From the NCBI GenBank assembly GCA_964346535.1, contig CAYFUN010000039.1, forward strand, positions 1-8,026: a stretch of 8,026 nucleotides of DNA, read 5' to 3'. The notes below the pieces were generated by a model. It had not been told where the DNA came from and did not search any database. It saw nothing but the letters and a program-made list of their open reading frames with translations. Positions 1 to 6,202 of this stretch are shown one piece after another. Positions within the stretch are counted from its first letter, which is position 1; every line of letters starts with the position of its first letter. A program made the translations under genes and the position numbers. The stretch is from Neofamilia sp964346535. Its GTDB lineage: Bacteria; Bacillota; Clostridia; Tissierellales; Peptoniphilaceae.

Positions 1-2166
1 ATTTACATTTCTTAGGCTAAGGCCTATTCTCTTTTTCGCAACATCAACTTCAATTACTCTGACCTTAACAACATCGCCAACTGAAACAATAGTCGTTGGG
101 TCTTTAATAAACTTGTCTGACATTTGGGAAATGTGAATTAGGCCGTCTTGGTGGACGCCTAGGTCTACAAAGGCGCCAAAGGCAGTTACATTTCTAACTA
201 CGCCTGTAAGGACTTGGCCTTCTTTTAAGTCTTCTAGGGACTTGACTTCAGTTAATAAAACTGGAGCTGGAAAGTCATCTCTAATGTCTCTGGCTGGTTT
301 TGAAATTGCTGCCACAATGTCTTGAAGAGTTTCTAGGCCTATATTTTTTTCTGCGGCAAATTTTTCTAGGTCTTCACTATCGATTTTATTTTCTTTATTA
401 AAGCTTAGGCCAAAATTGTCTATCATCTCTTTTGCAATCCCATAAGATTCTGGATGGACAAAGGTGTTGTCTAGAGGATTATCTCCGCCAGCAATTCGAA
501 GGAAGCCTGCACATTGTTCAAAGGTTTTGGCTCCAAGTCTTTTAACTTCTTTAAGTTGGTCTCTAGACTTAAAGCCGCCGACTTCTTCTCTAAAGGCCAC
601 AATGTTTTTGGCAGTAGTTTTATTGATGCCAGATACATAGGATAGTAGTGATGGCGATGCAGTATTTAAAGACACGCCAACTTGGTTAACAACTCCTTCT
701 GTAACTCCAGCTAGAATTTCGTCTAGGCGTTTTTGGTTCATGTCGTGTTGGTACTGGCCAACTCCAATTGACTTTGGATCGATTTTTACTAGCTCAGCAA
801 GGGGATCTAAAACCCTTCTTGCCAGTGACACAGCTGATCTTAAATTTAATTCCATGTCTGGTAGCTCTTCACTTGAAATTGGAGAAGCTGAATAAACTGA
901 TGCCCCTGCTTCGTCCACAATTAAATATGGGACCTTTAAATTATTTTCCTTGAGTAAGTCTGATAAAAATTCTTCAGTTTCCCTAGAAGCAGTACCATTA
1001 CCTAGGACTATTGTTTGGACCTGGTATTTTAAAATCGTATCTACCATTGTCTCCTTGGCAGCTGTCAGTCTGTTTGGAAAAATTACTGGGAAAATTAGTC
1101 CAGCGTCCATAACAGTTCCTTGGCCATTTACAACAGCCCACTTGCAGCCATTTCTATAACCTGGATCTAAGGCTAAAACCATTTGAGTCTTCATTGGCGG
1201 AACTAACAAAGCATTTTTTAAATTTAGGCCAAAGATCTTTAAGGCTGCTTCATGGGCCTGGTCTGTTAGGTCTGCCATAATTTCTGTATCAAGTGACGGC
1301 TTCAAAAGTCTTTTAAAGGCGTCGTCAATTACTGTAGATAAAAAATCTTTTGCATAGCCATCGCCTTGGAGGACTCCTAAAATTAATTCTATATGAGGCT
1401 TCCAATATCTTTCTTCAAGGTCGATAGAAACTTTTAAAAAGTCTTCTTTCTCGCCACGATTTATTGCAAGTAGCCTGTGGTCCTTTAATTTTCTAAGAGG
1501 CTCTTCAAAGTCATAGTAAAGTCTATAAACTGAATCTTCATCTGTCTTGGCCTCAGTTTTTAAAACTCCATGATTCATCCATTGAAGTTTTAATTTCTTC
1601 CTAATGTCTGGGTTGTCAGAAATTTCTCCTGCCAGATAATCGCTAGCAGCTTCCATAGCCTGGTCAAAGGTCTCTAACTTTTCTTTCCCTTCAGGAATTT
1701 TTTGTTCAGCTAAAAAGCTTTCCGCCTCGGCCTTAATTTCTTCTTCAGACTTTAAGGCTAAAATGCTGGCGGCAAGTTTTTCAACTCCTCTGTCTCTGGC
1801 TATAGTTGCCCTAGTTTGCTTCTTTGGCTTATAGGGTCTGTATAAATCTTCAAGGTCTGTCATCTTCCCAGCATTTTTTATTTTTTCCTCCAAGCCAGGA
1901 TCATCTACCCCTAAGTCGTTTAAGGTATTTATTATTGTATTTCTTCTCTCGTCTAAGTTTTCTTGAGTTTTAAACTCATCGAAGAGCCTGCGTAGGGTCT
2001 CGTCATCCATGGCGCCAGTTAAGTCCTTCCTATAACGGGCTATAAAGGGGATGGTGTTGTCTTCTTTGTATAAGTTAAGTGCCGCCTCTACGTGGTCAGG
2101 CCTTAGTGAAAAAATTTCTGCTAATTGTCTTCCGTAATCTTTAATAGTTTTATTTATAAGTTCCAT
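1..2166 (-). CDS. tex: Tex-family S1 RNA-binding protein (C-terminus cut by window edge)
   Basis: Tex is a conserved cytoplasmic nucleic-acid-binding protein implicated in transcription and RNA metabolism; the family is related to eukaryotic Spt6. 722 codons are open with no stop before the left edge. Seen in order: an N-terminal helical domain with TIPFIARYRKDLTG (about residues 39-52); a YqgF/RuvC-like domain opening with LALDPGYRNG (Asp334), then GNGTASRETE (about 389-398), EAGASVYSAS (from 419) and DPKSIGVGQYQHD (from 463); a helix-hairpin-helix region (about 495-565, LLSYVSGINKTTAKNIV); and an S1 OB-fold at about 649-719 (GQVLTGVVRNVTAFGAFVDLG, LIHISQMS, KKRIGLSLR). Family members are roughly 720-785 aa, so only a short tail can be missing. 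ATG at 2166 is the only reasonable start: an in-frame TAG lies upstream and the next Met is at residue 53. There is no Shine-Dalgarno sequence. The gene has its own promoter and is separated from its upstream neighbour by a terminator. Confidence 0.96.
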   Translation of the reverse strand, partial: MELINKTIKDYGRQLAEIFSLRPDHVEAALNLYKEDNTIPFIARYRKDLTGAMDDETLRRLFDEFKTQENLDERRNTIINTLNDLGVDDPGLEEKIKNAGKMTDLEDLYRPYKPKKQTRATIARDRGVEKLAASILALKSEEEIKAEAESFLAEQKIPEGKEKLETFDQAMEAASDYLAGEISDNPDIRKKLKLQWMNHGVLKTEAKTDEDSVYRLYYDFEEPLRKLKDHRLLAINRGEKEDFLKVSIDLEERYWKPHIELILGVLQGDGYAKDFLSTVIDDAFKRLLKPSLDTEIMADLTDQAHEAALKIFGLNLKNALLVPPMKTQMVLALDPGYRNGCKWAVVNGQGTVMDAGLIFPVIFPNRLTAAKETMVDTILKYQVQTIVLGNGTASRETEEFLSDLLKENNLKVPYLIVDEAGASVYSASPISSEELPDMELNLRSAVSLARRVLDPLAELVKIDPKSIGVGQYQHDMNQKRLDEILAGVTEGVVNQVGVSLNTASPSLLSYVSGINKTTAKNIVAFREEVGGFKSRDQLKEVKRLGAKTFEQCAGFLRIAGGDNPLDNTFVHPESYGIAKEMIDNFGLSFNKENKIDSEDLEKFAAEKNIGLETLQDIVAAISKPARDIRDDFPAPVLLTEVKSLEDLKEGQVLTGVVRNVTAFGAFVDLGVHQDGLIHISQMSDKFIKDPTTIVSVGDVVKVRVIEVDVAKKRIGLSLRNVN

Positions 2167-2172
2167 AGGTCT

Positions 2173-2201
2173 ATTATATATCTTTATCTAAGTCTTGTCA
2201 T
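2173..2201 (-). promoter_or_regulatory. Sigma-A-type promoter of tex, implying a leaderless mRNA
   Basis: On the minus strand ATGACA (2196-2201, 5 of 6 matches to TTGACA) is followed after exactly 17 bp by a perfect TATAAT (2173-2178). Only six bases (AGACCT) separate the -10 box from the tex ATG at 2164-2166. The expected transcription start, about seven bases past the -10 box, therefore falls on or next to the A of the start codon. The promoter lies just after the terminator of the preceding gene, as expected for an independent unit. Confidence 0.75.
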
Positions 2202-2212
2202 CTTTGCTGGAT

Positions 2213-2240
2213 ATAAAAAACTAGCCGATTGGGCTAGTTT
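2213..2240 (-). terminator. Rho-independent terminator of the XRE/membrane-protein cassette
   Basis: On the minus strand a perfect 9-bp stem, AAACTAGCC (2232-2240) with GGCTAGTTT (2218-2226), encloses a 5-nt loop and runs into a T tract (TTTTTT, with the last stem bases counted). It begins 6 bp after the stop codon of the membrane protein gene and precedes the tex promoter. The other strand has only a short T run after the stem, so termination is mainly leftward. Confidence 0.88.
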
Positions 2241-2246
2241 AAAAGT

Positions 2247-2981
2247 TTATTTTTTTAAAGCTTCTAAGGTATAGGAAATTATTCCAGCAACTAAAACTAT
2301 AGCTATAACTAGAGAAAAAATTCCACTTCCATCAGTATCAAAGGAAATTATTGTCCCAGCTAACAAGAAGAAAAATAATAGATTAAACATAAGCTTATAG
2401 GCCTTGTAGCCTGCCTTATAAATTTCAAGTTTTTCTCTTTCGTCAACACTATCTAAATACTTGCCATTAAACTTTAGGTCTAAGGTGTTGTCATAAATAC
2501 TTGGATTATAGGTTTTTAAAAAGTCTAAAACTTTCTTTTCATGTACAACTGAAGCAACAACGCTGACTAAAAATATTCCTGTTACTAGGATAAATTTTTC
2601 TGCTTCAAGGTCATAAGAAAATACTGACCTGACAAAGTTTAAGTATAAAACCATGCCAATAATTATAATTGTGCTATTAATTGCAGAAGCAAAGGCAATT
2701 AAACCATCGTCAATTAAATCATCGTCTTTTGATAATAGGTCTTCAACTTTTTTCTTGCCTGAGAAATATAAAATCCAAGAGCCAAGGCTTAGAGCTAAAA
2801 TAGTTACTAAGAAAATTACAAAAGCATTTTTTACTAGGGCAGCATCAAAGGCTTCTATTAGGTCATAGACCTTTGCGCCTAGGCTAACTTTTGCCCCAAG
2901 GCCTCCTGCGATTCCACCTAGAAACATAAATAAGACAACTACTAGGATAAATTTTATAATTGAATTCTTTTTATTTTTCAT
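2247..2981 (-). CDS. Six-TM membrane protein, DUF3169-like
   Basis: This 244-aa protein is probably embedded in the cytoplasmic membrane, with six hydrophobic stretches at about residues 8-29, 53-74, 95-116, 129-147, 197-215 and 220-238. A basic N-terminus (MKNKKNS) suggests it starts inside. Between segments 4 and 5 is a soluble loop with LDLKFNGKYLDSVDEREKLEIYKAGYKAYK (about 167-196, split here only by description), which resembles the conserved loop of DUF3169 proteins as I remember them; the assignment is from memory, not a search. No catalytic motif is visible and the function is unknown. Some relatives have been loosely labelled as bacteriocin immunity proteins, which I would not assume here. 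The ATG lies inside the end of the upstream XRE gene (11-bp overlap), preceded by GAGGAGG six bases upstream, so translation is probably coupled. A small XRE repressor plus a multi-TM protein is a common Firmicutes pairing, often autoregulated. Confidence 0.8.
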   Translation of the reverse strand: MKNKKNSIIKFILVVVLFMFLGGIAGGLGAKVSLGAKVYDLIEAFDAALVKNAFVIFLVTILALSLGSWILYFSGKKKVEDLLSKDDDLIDDGLIAFASAINSTIIIIGMVLYLNFVRSVFSYDLEAEKFILVTGIFLVSVVASVVHEKKVLDFLKTYNPSIYDNTLDLKFNGKYLDSVDEREKLEIYKAGYKAYKLMFNLLFFFLLAGTIISFDTDGSGIFSLVIAIVLVAGIISYTLEALKK

Positions 2982-3189
2982 TTGCTTCCTCCTCTACATA
3001 AGTAAAAATATCTTCGACAGTTACTTCTAGAACCTGGGCGAGTTTTAAGCAAACTGTAATTGATGGATTATAATCTCCTCTTTCAATTAGAGAAATTGTC
3101 TGCCTGCTAACTCCAACTAAGGCGCCTAGGTCTTGTTGGTTAAGGCCTTTTTTTGATCTAAGGTCTTTTAATTTATTTTCTAGTGCCAT
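2971..3189 (-). CDS. Small XRE/Cro-CI family transcriptional regulator
   Basis: A 72-aa protein made almost entirely of one helix-turn-helix domain. LKDLRSKKGLNQQDLGALVG (residues 7-26) gives the first helices, VSRQTISLIERGDYNPSI (27-44) contains the recognition helix and the usual ERG turn, and CLKLAQVLEVTVEDIF (47-62) closes the fold, followed by an acidic tail. The length and lack of any other domain match the minimal YgzD/YozG-like XRE repressors, which bind DNA as dimers. The start is supported by AAAGGAGG about seven bases upstream. Its stop overlaps the next gene's start by 11 bp, so the two form one operon. Directly upstream are TTGACAA-type palindromes, the likely site of autoregulation (inference), and an assembly gap that hides part of the promoter. 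Confidence 0.93.
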   Translation of the reverse strand: MALENKLKDLRSKKGLNQQDLGALVGVSRQTISLIERGDYNPSITVCLKLAQVLEVTVEDIFTYVEEEANEK

Positions 3190-3201
3190 AAGAGCCTCCT
3201 T

Positions 3202-3339
3202 TTTGACAACTATCNNNNNNNNNNNNNNNNNNNNNNNNNNNNNNNNNNNNNNNNNNNNNNNNNNNNNNNNNNNNNNNNNNNNNNNNNNNNNNNNNNNNNN
3301 NNNNNNNNNNNNNNTTTGACAACTATCCTTGTCAATATC
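3202..3339 (-). promoter_or_regulatory. Putative promoter and operator array of the XRE cassette, interrupted by the gap
   Basis: The 13-mer TTTGACAACTATC (plus-strand reading) occurs at 3202-3214, abutting the gap and the XRE ribosome site, and again at 3315-3327 just beyond the gap. It is followed at once by a degenerate copy, CTTGTCAATATC (3328-3339). The cores TTGACAA (3316-3322) and TTGTCAA (3329-3335) are perfect inverted repeats with a 6-bp spacer, and each 7-mer is itself palindromic around its centre, with centres 13 bp apart. Read leftward, TTGACA at 3330-3335 is a perfect -35 box whose -10 partner, 17 bp on, would fall inside the Ns. The likely ligand is the adjacent XRE protein; this is inferred from position only. 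Confidence 0.6.
3215..3314. other. Assembly gap of exactly 100 N
   Basis: Exactly 100 undetermined bases, the conventional placeholder for a scaffold gap of unknown length. The true size may be zero or much larger. Because identical 13-mers sit on both edges, the gap is either a failed join of overlapping contig ends or a collapsed tandem repeat. Distances across it, including the promoter spacing of the XRE gene, should not be trusted. Confidence 0.97.
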
Positions 3340-3359
3340 TTTTTTAAAAATTTTTTTCT

Positions 3360-3387
3360 AGGGGACATTGCTTTAGCTGTGTCCCCT
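3360..3387. repeat. REP-like imperfect palindrome (GGGGACA hairpin)
   Basis: AGGGGACA (3360-3367) and TGTCCCCT (3380-3387) form a perfect 8-bp stem around a 12-nt loop, in otherwise AT-rich intergenic DNA. Neither strand has a T tract directly after the stem long enough for a terminator, and a proper terminator for gatB already lies at 3430-3460. The GC-rich stem, its intergenic position and the adjacent assembly break suggest a dispersed repeat of REP type, of the sort mobilised by RAYT (Y1 transposase-like) enzymes. One copy is visible here, so repetition in the genome is inference. Confidence 0.5.
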
Positions 3388-3429
3388 TTGCCACACACTC
3401 CCTTACATCATTTCAATTTTCCCAAACAC

Positions 3430-3460
3430 AAAAAAAGAAGACCTTAAAAAGATCTTCTTC
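3430..3460 (-). terminator. Rho-independent terminator of the asnS-gatCAB operon
   Basis: On the minus strand AGAAGATC (3451-3458) pairs with GGTCTTCT (3436-3443), with one G-U wobble, around a 7-nt loop (TTTTTAA), and leads into a run of seven Ts (3430-3436). It starts about ten bases after the gatB stop codon and closes the operon. Confidence 0.9.
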
Positions 3461-3469
3461 TAATTAATT

Positions 3470-4855
3470 CTATTTGCTTTTTAAAATTTCTGTTGCAAGT
3501 TCCATGGCCTTGGCTGGATTGGCTTGGCCCCTGGTGGCTTTCATAACTTGGCCCATGACGAATTTTATAGAATTGTCCTTGCCATTTTTGTAGTCGACAA
3601 TTACTTGTGGATTGTCAGCTAGGATTTTTTCTATAATTTCTAAAATTTTTCCGTCGTCTGAAACTTGAACTAGGCCGTGGTCTTTAATTATTTGTTCTAC
3701 AGTATCGTCTGAATTTTCTAAATATTTTAAAACCTGCTTTCCTTGTTTTGATGAAAGCTTGCCTGCCTTTAGATGGTCAACTAGGCTGGCGATTTCCTTT
3801 GGCTCAAATAATTCAAAGCCAAGAGGAGTTACATTTGTTATTACAAAGTTTGCAACTTCTTGATAATGCTTTGAGTATTCAATAACTTTGTCAAAGAAGT
3901 CTCCTGCTTCCATATTGGCAACTAAAATTCTAGCGTCATCTTCAGAAATATTTTTCTTGTACCTGTCTAGTCTTTCTTGAGGAAGTTCTATCATCGAATC
4001 TTTAACTGAGTCTAAAAATTCTTGAGACAGTCTAATTGGAACAATGTTTGGTTCAGGGAAGTACCTGTAGTCTACTGCCCCTTCTTTTTTTCTCATTGAC
4101 ACTGTAGTCTGACTTGGTTCGTCAAACCTTCTAGTCTCTTGAATAATATTTCCGCCAGCTTCTAAAACTTCTTCCTGTCTTTTTATTTCATAGTCAATGG
4201 CCTTTTGAACGTTGGCAATTGAGTTTAGGTTTTTAATTTCTACCTTGGTTCCAAAAACTCCCTCTTCCTTAGAAATAGAAATGTTAACGTCACATCTCAT
4301 TGACCCTTCTTCCATCTTTCCATCTGTTACATCTAAATAAAGTAAAAGTTGGCGAAGGGTGCTTACATAGTCTGCTGCCTGTTTGCCTGAATGGATTTCA
4401 GGTTCAGAAACAATTTCAATTAGAGGAACTCCTGCCCTGTTAAAGTCAATTAGAGTTTCGTCTCCTAGGTGAAGTTGTTTTGCAGTGTCTTCTTCCATGT
4501 GGAGCCTTGTAATTCCAACAACTGAATTGTCAGATAAAACTAATTTTCCCTTTGATCCAATTGGATGGAATTGTTGGGTAATTTGGAAGCCCTTTGGCAG
4601 GTCTGAGTAGAAATAATTTTTTCTATCAAATTTTAAAAGTGGGTCCACGTCCATGTTTAAGCCGTAACAAACCTTTAGAGCCATCTTAACTGCTTCCTTA
4701 TTTATAGAAGGAAGGGTTCCAGGAAGGGCCAGGTCAATTTCATTTACATTTAAGTTTGGATCTGCGTCAAAGTCTACTCGACCAGGAGAAAACATCTTAG
4801 ACTTAGTCTTTAGTTCTACGTGGATTTCAATACCAATTGTTACTAAATAAGCCAT
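3470..4855 (-). CDS. gatB: Asp/Glu-tRNA(Asn/Gln) amidotransferase subunit B
   Basis: GatB is the tRNA-binding kinase subunit of GatCAB. It activates the side-chain carboxylate of Glu-tRNA-Gln or Asp-tRNA-Asn with ATP and then amidates it with ammonia from GatA. At 461 aa it is slightly shorter than the usual 475-480. Seen: the N-terminal IGIEIHVELKTKSKMFSP (residues 7-24), with Glu10 and His12 as probable metal ligands; FDRKNYFY (76-83); LHMEED (118-123) and LIEIVSEPEI (145-154), whose Glu122 and Glu147 match the remaining metal-site acids by my recalled alignment; RCDVNIS, EIKNLNS and DYRYFPEPN in the cradle domain; and a C-terminal YqeY-like tRNA-binding domain from about residue 315 to the end (GQVMKATRGQANPAKAMEL). 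AGGAGGT lies six bases before the ATG. The start overlaps the end of gatA by 13 bp, implying coupled synthesis of the two subunits. It is the last gene of the operon. Confidence 0.97.
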   Translation of the reverse strand: MAYLVTIGIEIHVELKTKSKMFSPGRVDFDADPNLNVNEIDLALPGTLPSINKEAVKMALKVCYGLNMDVDPLLKFDRKNYFYSDLPKGFQITQQFHPIGSKGKLVLSDNSVVGITRLHMEEDTAKQLHLGDETLIDFNRAGVPLIEIVSEPEIHSGKQAADYVSTLRQLLLYLDVTDGKMEEGSMRCDVNISISKEEGVFGTKVEIKNLNSIANVQKAIDYEIKRQEEVLEAGGNIIQETRRFDEPSQTTVSMRKKEGAVDYRYFPEPNIVPIRLSQEFLDSVKDSMIELPQERLDRYKKNISEDDARILVANMEAGDFFDKVIEYSKHYQEVANFVITNVTPLGFELFEPKEIASLVDHLKAGKLSSKQGKQVLKYLENSDDTVEQIIKDHGLVQVSDDGKILEIIEKILADNPQVIVDYKNGKDNSIKFVMGQVMKATRGQANPAKAMELATEILKSK

Positions 4856-6201
4856 GGGTTTACCTCCTTTTCTTCGCTTGCAAAGTCAATTAACTTTTCA
4901 AGTCCCTTAGCAAGGCCTAAAAGATTTTTTTCATCAAGGGCCTTGGCTGCAAGGTTTACAGAAATAGGCATCCCATTTTCAAAGCCTAGTGGCAGTGATA
5001 TAGATGGATTGCCAGCAAGGTTTGCTAAAATTAAATGTGAGTCCATAAGCTCCCTGTCGCTGTCAACTTTAACTGGTCCTAGGTCAGAAATTTTTGGCGC
5101 TATAGAATCTGTTGTTGGTAAAAGAATTGCATCACAAAGGTCTAGGCCTTTTTTATATTCTTCAACTAAAAGCCTTCTCACCCTTTGGGCCTTTCTAAAA
5201 AGGTCTTCTTGGTGGGCATCGTCTAAACCATAGGCTCCAATGACAAATCTTCTCTTTAGTAGAGATCCAAAACCTCTAGTCCTTGAATTTATCATTAGCT
5301 CACTTAGGCTGGCTCCGTCAACTCTGTGGCCAAAGCGAACGCCGTCAAGGTTTGAGTGGTTGGCTGTGGCTTCACAGTTGGCAATCATGTTATAAACTGG
5401 AAGAATGGTAGCTAAAAGTTTTCTATCTATTGAAAGATATTTTATTTCAGCTCCCTGATCTTCTAGCTTTCTTAAAAGTTCTAAATATTTTTCCTTATAT
5501 AGATCATCTGACTTTGCGTCTAAAATTTCTTCAAGAACTCCAAAGACCTTGCCTTCTAGGTTTCCGTCTATCTTTGTGTAGTCTTCTTTTGCTACATTTA
5601 AAGATGTTAGGTCCCTGTCATCTCTGCCAGCTAAAACACTTAGCAACAAGGCACTTTGGTCAACTGTCCTAGTTAAAAATCCTGCATGGTCTAGTGATGA
5701 AGCGTAAGGAATTATTCCATATCTTGGTAGTAGGCCATAAGTCGGTTTAAAGCCTACGCAGCCACAATAGGCAGCTGGCTTTCTAATAGAGTCGCCAGTG
5801 TCTGTTCCTAAGGCGTAGTCAAGAAGGTGGGCGCCAACTAAGGCTGCAGACCCAGCTGAGGATCCGCCAGTAATTCTTTCAGGATCATAAGGGTTTTTGC
5901 TTGGTCCCTTTTTAAAGTTTGTGCCAGTTCCACCCATGCCTAGTTCGTCTAAAGTTGTCTTGCAGACCAAGTCTGCTCCAGCAGCCTTTAATCTTTCAAC
6001 TAAAACTGCATCGTAAACTGGGACATAGTTGTCTAAAATTTCAGATCCGCCAGTTGTTAACACTCCCTTAGTTGAATAGTTGTCCTTAATAGCTACGGGA
6101 ATATCTTTAAGAGGTCCGTCTAAGCTTTCTTCTTTTTCAATTATTGTAACTACAGCATTTAACTTTTCTTGGCTTTGTAAAATTTTCTCTCTTAAGTCCA
6201 T
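4843..6201 (-). CDS. gatA: Asp/Glu-tRNA(Asn/Gln) amidotransferase subunit A (glutaminase)
   Basis: GatA hydrolyses glutamine and passes ammonia to GatB. It is an amidase-signature enzyme with a Ser-cisSer-Lys triad, seen here as Lys39 (PVAIKDN), Ser114 (GGSSAGSA) and Ser138 (GTDTGDSIR). These are each exactly 40 residues before Lys79, Ser154 and Ser178 of the Staphylococcus aureus enzyme (numbers recalled), so the fold is intact but the N-terminus lacks about 40 residues. Asp387 (LMDSHLILANLAG) is the probable glutamine-binding acid. At 452 aa it is shorter than the usual 485 or so. The residue before the nucleophile is Asp137, where Gly is usual (DTGGS). The start chosen is ATG at 6201, one base after the gatC stop and nine bases from AAGGTGG. 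The longer frame from 6255 would begin inside gatC with an unconserved 18-residue stretch (MLQLGRTHTLSCQRWWTK) and is unlikely. The end overlaps gatB by 13 bp. Confidence 0.96.
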   Translation of the reverse strand: MDLREKILQSQEKLNAVVTIIEKEESLDGPLKDIPVAIKDNYSTKGVLTTGGSEILDNYVPVYDAVLVERLKAAGADLVCKTTLDELGMGGTGTNFKKGPSKNPYDPERITGGSSAGSAALVGAHLLDYALGTDTGDSIRKPAAYCGCVGFKPTYGLLPRYGIIPYASSLDHAGFLTRTVDQSALLLSVLAGRDDRDLTSLNVAKEDYTKIDGNLEGKVFGVLEEILDAKSDDLYKEKYLELLRKLEDQGAEIKYLSIDRKLLATILPVYNMIANCEATANHSNLDGVRFGHRVDGASLSELMINSRTRGFGSLLKRRFVIGAYGLDDAHQEDLFRKAQRVRRLLVEEYKKGLDLCDAILLPTTDSIAPKISDLGPVKVDSDRELMDSHLILANLAGNPSISLPLGFENGMPISVNLAAKALDEKNLLGLAKGLEKLIDFASEEKEVNPWLI

Positions 6202-6202
6202 T

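Noticed and set aside
768..1159. Two consecutive plus-strand frames (768-953 and 950-1159)
   Set aside because: They lie antisense to the conserved YqgF-like region of tex, which is intact; neither has a recognisable product.
3315..3339. CRISPR array reading of the repeats beside the gap
   Set aside because: The units are 12-13 bp and directly adjacent with no spacers, and no cas gene is present.
3360..3387. Hairpin as a second terminator for gatB
   Set aside because: It lacks a following T tract in the leftward direction (AGAAAAAAA follows instead), and a strong terminator already lies between it and gatB.
3210..3398. Minus-strand open frame beginning MCGKGDTAKAMSPRKK and running into the Ns
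   Set aside because: It spans the hairpin and A/T patch, has no good ribosome site and is completed only by undetermined bases. It is most likely a chance frame through a repeat.
4943..5672. Plus-strand frames at 4943-5233 and 5430-5672
   Set aside because: Both are antisense to well-conserved gatA sequence and have low-complexity, unfamiliar translations.
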